DNA of 35,522 nucleotides, taken from positions 1 to 35,522 of the IMG/VR virus record IMGVR_UViG_3300018432_000030. One strand, written 5' to 3'. How positions within the stretch are numbered: position 1 is the first letter of the stretch; each line of letters starts with the position of its first letter. Below, one piece after another: positions 29,250 through 35,522 of this stretch. The position numbers and the translations under genes were made by a program. Origin of the DNA: a virus. Under the pieces are notes generated by a model that saw nothing but the letters and a program-made list of their open reading frames with translations, had not been told where the DNA came from and did not search any database.

Positions 29250-29265
29250 TGTTCAGTCTTGAACA
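29250..29265. promoter_or_regulatory. palindrome TGTTCAGTCTTGAACA
   Basis: Same TGTTC-N6-GAACA frame as the site at 12556. It overlaps the protease stop codon and begins the 148-base gap before the capsid gene, so it could be a regulator site or a small hairpin adjusting capsid expression. The rest of the gap holds only a 32-codon ORF without a ribosome binding site. Confidence 0.35.
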
Positions 29266-30047
29266 CGGGCGGCGAGCGGGTGCGGGGCGGCGAGCTCGGC
29301 GAGCGCGTCGAGCTCGGCGCGGGACATGATCGGGGCGCCGGCGCGGGCGGCAGCGGCACGTTTCGCGCTGCGCTGCTCGAGACGGCCCGCGAGCGCGAGC
29401 GCCTGGGAATCGTCCAGCTGCTCGACGTCGAGCTCGGCGGGGTCGTCGTCGCTGCCGAGCAGGTACGTATCGGGGTTCGCGCCGTAGTTGACGATCGACA
29501 CGTCGCCGCGGTTCATGTCGACCTGCTCGATCCGGTACGCGGTGTAATCGGGTGACCATGTGCCCCTGATGATGCGGAACGCGAACGACATCTCGGACAG
29601 GTCGCCGCGCCGGACCCCGCTCATGACGTCCCGCACGACGCTGTTCTGCGGGTCGAGGTCAGCGTCGGTCAGCAACCCGACGTCGTCGGCGGTCAGCCGC
29701 AGCGTGCCGCTCGCCGTCCTGGCAAGCGTCATCCCGCCATGGTTGAGCAGGAACGCGACGTCGGCGCTGTCCTGCAGCGTCTGATCGAACGCGGTCGCGG
29801 CGATCGTCTCTGTGTACGGGCCGAACATGTCCCACATGTCATAGGCGTGCTCGGTCACGGACGCGTACCCGCGGAAGTTCAGCGCGGGACCGCCGTCGCC
29901 CGCCTCGCGTACCTCGACGCCGTGCAGGATGCCGCGGGCGAGCGCGGGGCTGCCGGCGCGTTCGGCGCACCTGCGCTGCGACGGGCGGTCGGCCTGCGCC
30001 CGGTACCCGCCCTGCGCGCGGCGCTGCGCCGCGGCGCGGCGGTTCAC
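29253..30047 (-). CDS. prohead protease, U35 family (264 aa)
   Basis: Capsid maturation serine protease of HK97 type. The catalytic His103 lies in AFLLNHGGMTLARTASGTLRL without the usual Asp after the His; the Ser block is GDLSEMSFAFRI (148-159), with Ser151 or Ser154 as nucleophile. The N-terminal 40 residues are basic and may be processed. GTG overlaps the previous stop (GTGA). Position between portal and capsid is canonical. Confidence 0.88.
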   Translation of the reverse strand: MNRRAAAQRRAQGGYRAQADRPSQRRCAERAGSPALARGILHGVEVREAGDGGPALNFRGYASVTEHAYDMWDMFGPYTETIAATAFDQTLQDSADVAFLLNHGGMTLARTASGTLRLTADDVGLLTDADLDPQNSVVRDVMSGVRRGDLSEMSFAFRIIRGTWSPDYTAYRIEQVDMNRGDVSIVNYGANPDTYLLGSDDDPAELDVEQLDDSQALALAGRLEQRSAKRAAAARAGAPIMSRAELDALAELAAPHPLAARVQD

Positions 30048-30331
30048 TGCTGCCCCGCCAGCGTCGGCGCGTCGACCTCGTCGTCGTCGTCGAGCGGCAC
30101 CGCGAGCGGGGTGCTCGAGGTGCCCGCGATCGAGTCGCCGATCGGGCTGTCGGACTCCCCCACCGTCTCGAACTCGAGCTCGACCGACAGCACTTCGCCC
30201 GCCGTCGTCGACTCGCTCATGCTGTACACGACGCTCTCGATCATGTCGCGCACCTGCTCGGGTGCGGTCAACGGGCGGGACGTGTGCAACGTCCCGTCGT
30301 CGATCTGGACGCGCGCTCGGAACGTGCTCAT
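30044..30331 (-). CDS. 95-aa acidic protein between portal and protease
   Basis: ATGA overlap with the portal and GTGA overlap with the protease. The N-terminal half is a mixed α/β module (FRARVQIDDGTLHTS and EQVRDMIESVVYSMSESTT) and the C-terminal half is acidic and disordered. It has no known match; a portal-associated or scaffold-like role is possible but unsupported. Confidence 0.65.
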   Translation of the reverse strand: MSTFRARVQIDDGTLHTSRPLTAPEQVRDMIESVVYSMSESTTAGEVLSVELEFETVGESDSPIGDSIAGTSSTPLAVPLDDDDEVDAPTLAGQQ

Positions 30332-31569
30332 GCGGTCGGTACCTCCTGCGTCGCGGGGGTCGAGCCGTCCGCGGGCGCGGCGGCAGGTTCGGGGGTCGTC
30401 GCCTTGCCGAGCAGCCCCGCCGCGACCAGCGCGGCGAGTTCCTCGGCGGTCATCGGGGCACGGTCCTCGAGCGCCCGCACCTCGTCGAGCGTCAGAAAAC
30501 CGTTCTTCAGCCCGAGCTCATACGACTTGTAGCGGGTCATCAGGTCGCCGCGCAGCAGCCCCGCGATGTTCAGTTTCACGTACTGCCCGCGGACGGTCAG
30601 CCGCGACAGCGCCCGCTCGCGGCGGGCGATCGCCGGACCCAACCGGAACGCGAGCAGGTCCTGCACCCGCTGCTCGCGGTTGGCGTAGGTGACGGATGAG
30701 CCCGACGTGTTCGCGTCGATGAGCTCGCCCGGCACGTCGAACAGCCTCGCGACGTCGGTGTCGCCGTACCGCATCACCTCGAGAAACATCGCCTCGGCGG
30801 GGTTCACGCTCAGCTGCTGGTACCGCCAGTTCCCGCCGAGCACGAGCGGCTCGCGCCCCGACTGCGTCGCCAGTACGCGGCGCTTCACGATGCGCGCCCC
30901 GTCCTCGTCGATCGGCGCGTCGGAGGACAGCAGCGCCGACGGGGTCAACGCCTCGTCGTAGAACGACGCGCCGTAGTTCTCGGCGGCGAGGTTGATCCCG
31001 AGAGACCGCGCCGCCGCGGCGATCGGCGACTGCCCGACGACGTCCCCCGGAACCTCGTTCTGCGTCTCGTGCCACACGTCGAGCGCGTCGACGACCCGAC
31101 CGCCGAACCGTGTCTCGATCGTGCCGTCGCGCAGCACCCGCACCCCGACGTCGTCCGGGTGCACGAGCTCGACCTGCGTCGGCAGGTACGTGGTCGGGTG
31201 CCGGGCGACGATCCGCCCCCAGCAGTTGCCGCGCATGTCCAGGGACACCTGCGAGGCGTGCAGCCACGACACCATGTCGAATTGCGCGGACGGCTGCGTC
31301 AGCGCCCCGTTGACCTGCGAGTCGGGCACCCTGCGCGGCAGCCCGTCCGTCCCGTTGCGGAACACCCCGACCGGGAGACTGCTGATCACGTTCGCGCGCA
31401 GCCGGACCGCCGACCACACAGCCGGGATCGACAGCGCGCCCGCCCAACCGACGGCGCGCCCGGACGCGGCGCCGCGGCGTCCCCCGGTGGCGGCGTCGAC
31501 GAGCTCGCCGAGGTTGCTCGACCGCTGCTGCGTGGGGGCGCCGGCGCCGCGGTTCAGGAACAGTGCCAC
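30328..31569 (-). CDS. portal protein, HK97-like (413 aa)
   Basis: Dodecameric DNA channel at the capsid vertex. Family signs are AVGWAGALSIPAVWSAVRLR, NVISSLPVGVF, WLHASQVSLDMRGNCWGRIV, then VARLFDVPGELIDANTSGSS and AFRLGPAIARRERAL. GTG 31569 starts 3 bases after the previous stop. Length is typical for the family. Confidence 0.93.
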   Translation of the reverse strand: MALFLNRGAGAPTQQRSSNLGELVDAATGGRRGAASGRAVGWAGALSIPAVWSAVRLRANVISSLPVGVFRNGTDGLPRRVPDSQVNGALTQPSAQFDMVSWLHASQVSLDMRGNCWGRIVARHPTTYLPTQVELVHPDDVGVRVLRDGTIETRFGGRVVDALDVWHETQNEVPGDVVGQSPIAAAARSLGINLAAENYGASFYDEALTPSALLSSDAPIDEDGARIVKRRVLATQSGREPLVLGGNWRYQQLSVNPAEAMFLEVMRYGDTDVARLFDVPGELIDANTSGSSVTYANREQRVQDLLAFRLGPAIARRERALSRLTVRGQYVKLNIAGLLRGDLMTRYKSYELGLKNGFLTLDEVRALEDRAPMTAEELAALVAAGLLGKATTPEPAAAPADGSTPATQEVPTA

Positions 31570-31572
31570 GGG

Positions 31573-31845
31573 TCAGCCTCTCGGGGTGCGTGCGTCGAGC
31601 AGCAGCAGGAACGGCACCGCGACCAGCAGCGCCACCCCGAGCCCCCACAGCAGCCACGAACCGGCGACGGCGCAGCCGACGGCGGCCAGCCCCGGTATCA
31701 GCCGGGCGGGGCGGGTCGCCCAGCCGAGCACGGCGCGCGCCCATCCCCCCAGCGCGCGCCGTGCTCGACGGGTCCACCGCTCGGGGGCGGGACGCATCAC
31801 CCGAGGATCGACCGACGTCAGGTAGCTCGGCAGCGGTTCAGCCAT
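31573..31845 (-). CDS. membrane protein between terminase and portal (90 aa)
   Basis: ATG 31845 has an AGGGGGG ribosome binding site. A basic N-terminal half (ERWTRRARRALGGW) precedes two adjacent hydrophobic stretches (LIPGLAAVGCAVAGSWLLWG and GVALLVAVPFLLLLD), predicting a helical hairpin. Membrane proteins at this position occur in several actinophages without known role. Confidence 0.75.
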   Translation of the reverse strand: MAEPLPSYLTSVDPRVMRPAPERWTRRARRALGGWARAVLGWATRPARLIPGLAAVGCAVAGSWLLWGLGVALLVAVPFLLLLDARTPRG

Positions 31846-31854
31846 GCGCCCCCC

Positions 31855-33306
31855 TCACCACACCTGCGCTAGCGGGTCCGCCTGTTGCGACGCAGCATGC
31901 ACCGCGAGCGCCGCAGCCCGCGCGGGACTGACGTCGATCGTGCCCGACGACTCGAGCCTGCGGTGCGCCCCCGACGTGCGCCACGCCGCGGCGCGGACCG
32001 CCGTCAACAGTTCCGGCTCGGCGAAGTGCGTCAGGGTGCCCGCCGTGACCACGTCGGACAGGGTCGCCTCGGCGAGCGCCTGATCGACCTCGCCCGGCTG
32101 ACGCAACCACGAACCCCCGACGTCGTCGAACACTGACCGCGCCCGGCTGTCGACCGTGACGTTCCCGCCCCATGAGCGACGCAGCTCTGCGACGCGGTCC
32201 CGTAGCCATGTCGCATGCGGACGGTAGTCGACGACCTGCACGTGCACACCTGCGCCCCTGCGCCACGCGACGGCGATCGCCGACCACGAGCGGTCGGGGG
32301 CGACCGCAACCCCGAACGTGACGGGTCGACCGCGACCCGCGTCGGGGTCGGCGAGCGACTCGAACCGGTCGACGTCGATCGCGCCGCCCTCGTCGTTCGG
32401 GGGGTCCTCGTGCCACGACAGGAACTCGCGGGCGAACTCGAGCGGGTCCAGCAGCCGCCGCTGTTTCGCGACGTCCGCCTCGCGGACCCGACCCGACCAC
32501 AGCCCCGAACACGACTGCCACCACAGCTGCCGGTCGTTCAGCGCGCACGACGGGTCGGCGAGGTCGTGCCGGCACCGCGACTGCGACAGGTCGAACGGCG
32601 GCACCCCCTCGTCGGCGCCGCACGCCCGCCGCTCGGCGCCGAGCTCGACGTACGCGAGCCCCTCGTCGCCCGCCCGCCCGCGGCGCACGACCTGCCGCAG
32701 CGCCCCGCTCTCGAGCTTCCCCGCGCTGCTCGCGTACCTGATCTGCGCGTCGGGCATCGTGACGATCGTCGGCGCCAGCGCCCCGAGGTCACCCGGCTTC
32801 CCGAACAGCCACTCATCCAGGGTCAGCCGCGGCGTCGTGAACCCACGACCACCGCGCCCGCTGCGCGCGTGGAACTCGAGCACCGACGCGCCGCCGTCGA
32901 CGATGATCGCCTGCTCGCCGTTCGTCTCCCGAAACTCGCAGCGGGCCGCGTAATCCCGCGACCGTTTGATGCGCCGCTGCAAGTCGTGATACGTCTTCTG
33001 CGCCGTCGAGTACAGGTGCGCCGTCCACACGTGCAGCGGCACCTCGGCGACGAACACATCGAATAACGCCGCGACCTGCATCCCGACTGTTTTCCCGACG
33101 ACCTGCCGCGGCCCGACGATGCACACCTCGCCGCACGCGGGCAGCCCGTCGGTGCCGACGGCGAGCATCGCGTCGACGTGCCACCGCTGCACCTCGTCCA
33201 GTTCCCACCCGAGGTCGGATGCGAGCCCGAGCGCGAGGTCGCCGTCGGTCTCTGGCCAGTCGGGCGCGGTGCGGTACAGCGGCGCGTACTGCTCGAGGGT
33301 CGTCAC
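31855..33306 (-). CDS. terminase large subunit (483 aa)
   Basis: DNA packaging motor and headful/cos nuclease. Walker A is GPRQVVGKT (65-73), Walker B LTLDE (161-165, Asp164 and Glu165), with YASSAG (191-196) as probable coupling motif. The nuclease domain (about 325-475) has VTFGVAVAPDRS (Asp338), VTVDSRA (Asp386) and IDVSPARAAALAVHAAS (Asp458 region) as acidic cluster. GTG overlaps the previous stop (GTGA), which rules out the longer upstream reading. The residue pair VV replacing the usual single N in the phage Walker A motif is unusual. Confidence 0.93.
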   Translation of the reverse strand: MTTLEQYAPLYRTAPDWPETDGDLALGLASDLGWELDEVQRWHVDAMLAVGTDGLPACGEVCIVGPRQVVGKTVGMQVAALFDVFVAEVPLHVWTAHLYSTAQKTYHDLQRRIKRSRDYAARCEFRETNGEQAIIVDGGASVLEFHARSGRGGRGFTTPRLTLDEWLFGKPGDLGALAPTIVTMPDAQIRYASSAGKLESGALRQVVRRGRAGDEGLAYVELGAERRACGADEGVPPFDLSQSRCRHDLADPSCALNDRQLWWQSCSGLWSGRVREADVAKQRRLLDPLEFAREFLSWHEDPPNDEGGAIDVDRFESLADPDAGRGRPVTFGVAVAPDRSWSAIAVAWRRGAGVHVQVVDYRPHATWLRDRVAELRRSWGGNVTVDSRARSVFDDVGGSWLRQPGEVDQALAEATLSDVVTAGTLTHFAEPELLTAVRAAAWRTSGAHRRLESSGTIDVSPARAAALAVHAASQQADPLAQVW

Positions 33307-33512
33307 CCGAATACCTCGCCCGTCAGCGCGGCGATCGACAGCGTCCCGACCGCGACCGCGGCCAGCCCCAGCCGGCGCGGCCACCCGTCGAACCCCGACA
33401 GCGCCGCAGGATCGGACGCGTGCGCCCGCGCGTCGGCGCGCACCACAGCCACGACGAACGCCAGCAGCAGCACGACGGCCAGCCCCAGCCCGGCCAGCCC
33501 CGCGACCCTCAC
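33303..33512 (-). CDS. membrane protein with two helices (69 aa)
   Basis: GTGA overlaps at both ends. Hydrophobic helices at about 5-24 (LAGLGLAVVLLLAFVVAVV) and 49-66 (LGLAAVAVGTLSIAALTG) are joined by a polar loop. Size and topology resemble a holin, but the lysis cassette elsewhere already has one. Function unknown. Confidence 0.75.
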   Translation of the reverse strand: MRVAGLAGLGLAVVLLLAFVVAVVRADARAHASDPAALSGFDGWPRRLGLAAVAVGTLSIAALTGEVFG

Positions 33513-33799
33513 CCGCGGATCCTCGGCAGCGGGTGCGCCAGCTTGGACGACGCCACGTAGCGCCGCAGGTCCACGACCACAACCCACCCGACCGACTCGC
33601 GGAGCTCGGCGCGCGCCGGGTTGCACCACGGCCCGAGCGTCTCAGCGTCGACGAACGCGCGCGCCGCCTCCAGCGACGGCACCGCGTACACCCGCACGAC
33701 CGCCGTCCCGTCCTCGTCGACCTCGTCCGGGCGGATCTGCCGGGGCACCCCGAACCGGGCGAACAGCGCCGCCTGCGCCGTCGCCTTCCCCGCGCTCAC
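33509..33799 (-). CDS. small protein of unknown function (96 aa)
   Basis: GTG overlaps the previous stop (GTGA). The α/β pattern (FARFGVPRQIRPDEVDEDGT, VVRVYAVPSLEAARAFVD, then VGWVVVVDLRRYVASSKL) suggests a compact folded domain. No family recognised. Confidence 0.75.
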   Translation of the reverse strand: MSAGKATAQAALFARFGVPRQIRPDEVDEDGTAVVRVYAVPSLEAARAFVDAETLGPWCNPARAELRESVGWVVVVDLRRYVASSKLAHPLPRIRG

Positions 33800-34041
33800 G
33801 ACGTCACCCCGACGTCGGGCGGGATGCACTGCGGATGCTCGGCGCGGGCATCCGCCCACCATGCGGGGTTGAGCGTCTGCGCCTGCACCGTCAGCAGCAG
33901 CACCCGCCCCGACCGCACCCCGTGCGCGACCTCGACGTCGGCCCTCGCGTCGACGTCGATCAGCACCCGCGGCAGCGGGCGGTCGCACACGGGGCAGTCG
34001 ACCGTGATCGCGGGGTGCGACGTCGCCCGGCTGGCAACCAT
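33796..34041 (-). CDS. CxxC small protein (81 aa)
   Basis: The start overlaps the previous stop (TGATG). One CPVC pair at about 15-18 lies in a β-rich N-terminal half (ITVDCPVCDRPLPRVLIDVD); the C-terminal half ends with LNPAWWADARAEHPQC. One zinc site is possible. Unknown role. Confidence 0.75.
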   Translation of the reverse strand: MVASRATSHPAITVDCPVCDRPLPRVLIDVDARADVEVAHGVRSGRVLLLTVQAQTLNPAWWADARAEHPQCIPPDVGVTS

Positions 34042-34220
34042 CAGCGCCGCCACGTGAACACGAGCGCCAGCCGACGCCCGTCACAGGAATCCACCGACCG
34101 CGACACCCGCACCTCGACGAACGTCGTCCACAGCGACACGACCGTCAGCCCCTCAGCCCGGTACGTCCGCACCCGACCGAACCGATCCCACGACCGCCAC
34201 CCGATCACGTCCGCGGTCAC
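34041..34220 (-). CDS. 59-aa protein of unknown function
   Basis: GTG overlaps the 27-aa ORF stop (GTGA). Strand-rich and basic (WRSWDRFGRVRTYRAEGLTV, then VVSLWTTFVEVRVSRS), possibly a small β-barrel. No motif. Confidence 0.65.
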   Translation of the reverse strand: MTADVIGWRSWDRFGRVRTYRAEGLTVVSLWTTFVEVRVSRSVDSCDGRRLALVFTWRR

Positions 34221-34300
34221 CGCCGCCACCCGTTCACGACCGACCACGCGACCGCGACCGCGGCGCACAACGCGACCACGTCAGCCGCCGTGAACCTCAC
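34217..34300 (-). CDS. 27-aa membrane micropeptide
   Basis: The frame is coupled on both sides by GTGA overlaps. The sequence (ADVVALCAAVAVAWSVVNGW) is one hydrophobic segment with a basic end. It fills what would be an 80-base gap in a gapless operon. Confidence 0.5.
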   Translation of the reverse strand: MRFTAADVVALCAAVAVAWSVVNGWRR

Positions 34301-34497
34301 TCGCCGCTGCCGAGCTCGTCGTCGAGCACCTCAGACAGCCGCACCACATCGTCACGCTCGAGCACCGCGACGTCATCCGACCCCGACGCAGCCGACCGCG
34401 TCGACAACCGGAACCGGCCCGCGTCGTCGACGACGAGCCGCGCCAACTCGAACCGTCCCCCGTCGCCCCGCACCTGCGCCTTCCACACCTCGCGCAC
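34297..34497 (-). CDS. 66-aa protein of unknown function
   Basis: GTG shares one base with the terminase-like gene stop (TAGTG). A β-rich start (MREVWKAQVRGDGGRFELAR) is followed by an acidic helix. No motif recognised. Confidence 0.75.
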   Translation of the reverse strand: MREVWKAQVRGDGGRFELARLVVDDAGRFRLSTRSAASGSDDVAVLERDDVVRLSEVLDDELGSGE

Positions 34498-35003
34498 TAC
34501 GCACCCCCTGCCCGCCGAGCCCGCCGAGACGCGAGCTCATCCCTGTACGACCCCACCCGAGACCCCGCCTCATCCTGCCCGCGCAGAAGCTCACTCATCG
34601 CCCGGTTCAGTTCACGGTGCAGCGCAGCCCGCGCCGACCCCGACCCCCCGCCGTAGTCGAGCGAGTCGGCGAGGTCCAGCGCCGCCGCACCCTGCCACGT
34701 GTCCAGCATGCCCGCCTCGATCAGCCGCGCCTCGACCTCGTCCGCGACCGGGCGCCGGCGCTGCCGGTACCGCGGACGTTTCGGCTCGTCATCGTCGGCG
34801 GGCGCAGCAGCGGGCGCAGCGGTCGGGGGTTGTAAGTCCACGACCGCGCCCGATCCCTTAGCCGTCGACGAGAATCTCGGCGGGGGCGACTGCGGCTCGA
34901 GCCCCTGCGCATCCCGCCCCGCACACCACGACGAACAGAACCCATCGCGCCGCCCCGCAGGGATCTTCCCCCCGCACGTGCAGTCGGGACCGTCAGCGTT
35001 CAC
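34497..35003 (-). CDS. probable terminase small subunit with N-terminal cysteine motif (168 aa)
   Basis: The C-terminal half (ARLIEAGMLDTWQGAAALDL, then GSARAALHRELNRAMSELL) resembles the helical oligomerisation domain of actinophage terminase small subunits that recognise the packaging site. The N-terminal 35 residues hold CTCGGK and CSSWCAGR, ligands for a zinc knuckle; a proline-rich linker joins the halves. GTG overlaps the previous stop (GTGA). The position eight genes upstream of the large subunit is looser than usual, so the call is tentative. Confidence 0.6.
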   Translation of the reverse strand: MNADGPDCTCGGKIPAGRRDGFCSSWCAGRDAQGLEPQSPPPRFSSTAKGSGAVVDLQPPTAAPAAAPADDDEPKRPRYRQRRRPVADEVEARLIEAGMLDTWQGAAALDLADSLDYGGGSGSARAALHRELNRAMSELLRGQDEAGSRVGSYRDELASRRARRAGGA

Positions 35004-35293
35004 AGCGAATCCCCGAACGCGTCGCGCAGGTCCTCGATCGGCACCTCGACACATTCGACCCGCTCGGGCGCCATGCCGCGCAGCAGCGGCACCTCGCGGT
35101 ACGTCGTACGGCACGGGGTGTCCGGGTCGCTGCCGAACAGCCGCTCGAACGGCGCCCGTCCCTCGGCTCGAGCAGCGGCCAGCGCGTCAGCGATCGCGCC
35201 GACCGCCTCGACCTGCACCCCATCGACCGCCTCGACGTACAGCACAGCAGCCCGCTCCCGATCCTCGAGCGACGGTCGCTCGACGTCAGCCAC
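35000..35293 (-). CDS. unknown protein (98 aa)
   Basis: GTG at 35293 overlaps the previous gene stop by 8 bases. The N-terminal half is helical (EDRERAAVLYVEAVDGVQVE), followed by a middle with one Cys and a C-terminal acidic helix (VEVPIEDLRDAFGDSL). No family recognised. Confidence 0.7.
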   Translation of the reverse strand: MADVERPSLEDRERAAVLYVEAVDGVQVEAVGAIADALAAARAEGRAPFERLFGSDPDTPCRTTYREVPLLRGMAPERVECVEVPIEDLRDAFGDSL

Positions 35294-35471
35294 CGTGCAC
35301 CGCCTCGCCGTGACACGAGCACGGGCACACGACCAGCACACCGACGAACCCCAGCCGCGCCACACACCCCACGTGCAGCCGCGTCGCACACGCGACCGAC
35401 CACAGCGGCACCGCCTCGACGTCCGTGTCGACTTGTAGTTTCGTCAAACGATCTTGCTCGACTCTCGTCAT
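35286..35471 (-). CDS. small cysteine-rich protein, first gene of the late operon (61 aa)
   Basis: ATG 35471 follows a clear GAGGA ribosome binding site. The sequence ends with CPCSCHGEAVHGG, and CATRLHVGC lies upstream; the cysteine and histidine pattern suits a zinc site. It is the most upstream complete gene of the packaging and structural array. Confidence 0.75.
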   Translation of the reverse strand: MTRVEQDRLTKLQVDTDVEAVPLWSVACATRLHVGCVARLGFVGVLVVCPCSCHGEAVHGG

Positions 35472-35522
35472 GATTCCTCACTATCCGTGACGATCATGCT
35501 GCGGGGGGAGAAAAATGTCCAC
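35472..35522. other. terminal leader region with C-run, possible packaging-site end
   Basis: The minus strand begins GTGGACATTTTTCTCCCCCC. A T-run next to a C/G run just upstream of the first packaging genes is where a cohesive-end site is expected. No promoter with good spacing is seen in the 50 bases. Confidence 0.3.

Noticed and set aside
1-35522. tRNA genes, integrase, DNA polymerase or helicase
   Set aside because: No cloverleaf-like sequence, recombinase motif or polymerase/helicase motif was recognised by reading; short tRNA genes could still be missed without a covariance search.

Overview
This window looks like the genome, or nearly the whole genome, of a small, very GC-rich siphovirus that infects an actinobacterium. 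The evidence is strong G/C at third codon positions, many GTG starts, stop/start overlaps of the GTGA, ATGA and TGATG type, and tail and recombination proteins of kinds common in actinobacteriophages. No host genes, tRNAs or insertion sequences were seen. Almost everything is coded on the minus strand, so the map reads from right to left.

Right arm (35.5 to 13.5 kb), structure and lysis, in order of transcription: small genes and a probable small terminase subunit; a string of tiny coupled genes; large terminase; portal; HK97-type prohead protease; major capsid; head-tail adaptor; tail terminator; major tail protein; tail assembly chaperones with an apparent -1 frameshift; an HK97 gp10-like protein; tape measure (1033 aa); Dit-like and ReqiPepy6 gp37-like tail proteins; a minor tail protein; an SGNH/GDSL hydrolase; a CHAP endolysin; a holin; then two further fibre or receptor-binding-type proteins downstream of lysis. 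A bidirectional hairpin at about 13.44 kb closes this arm.

Centre (13.4 to 11 kb), regulation: a plus-strand membrane protein resembling the N-terminal part of FtsK/TraB-type DNA translocases, a small Cro/CI-like repressor, a 97-aa protein, a larger DNA-binding protein and a perfect 15-bp stem-loop. A palindrome GCGTC-N6-GACGC occurs in three promoter-like regions (11.13, 12.54 and 3.69 kb) and is the best candidate operator.

Left arm (11 to 0 kb), early and replication: a leftward operon from a promoter near 11.1 kb carries small membrane and zinc-ribbon proteins, a RecE/RecB-like exonuclease, an HNH-AP2 protein, a RecT-like annealing protein, a DNA methylase with an embedded XRE-like segment and a VRR-NUC nuclease. 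Three short plus-strand genes, one of them doubtful, interrupt the array. A winged-helix protein (3.07 to 2.67 kb) ends inside five copies of a 15-bp palindrome followed by a less GC-rich tract with tandem 12-mers, a layout typical of an iteron origin. No integrase, polymerase or helicase was recognised. Small zinc-binding proteins and an HNH endonuclease fill the last 2.5 kb, and a strong ribosome binding site starts a gene at the left edge. The most notable features are the putative origin, the three-site operator family, and the pairing of a repressor-like gene with a transfer-protein-like membrane gene in a genome without an integrase.
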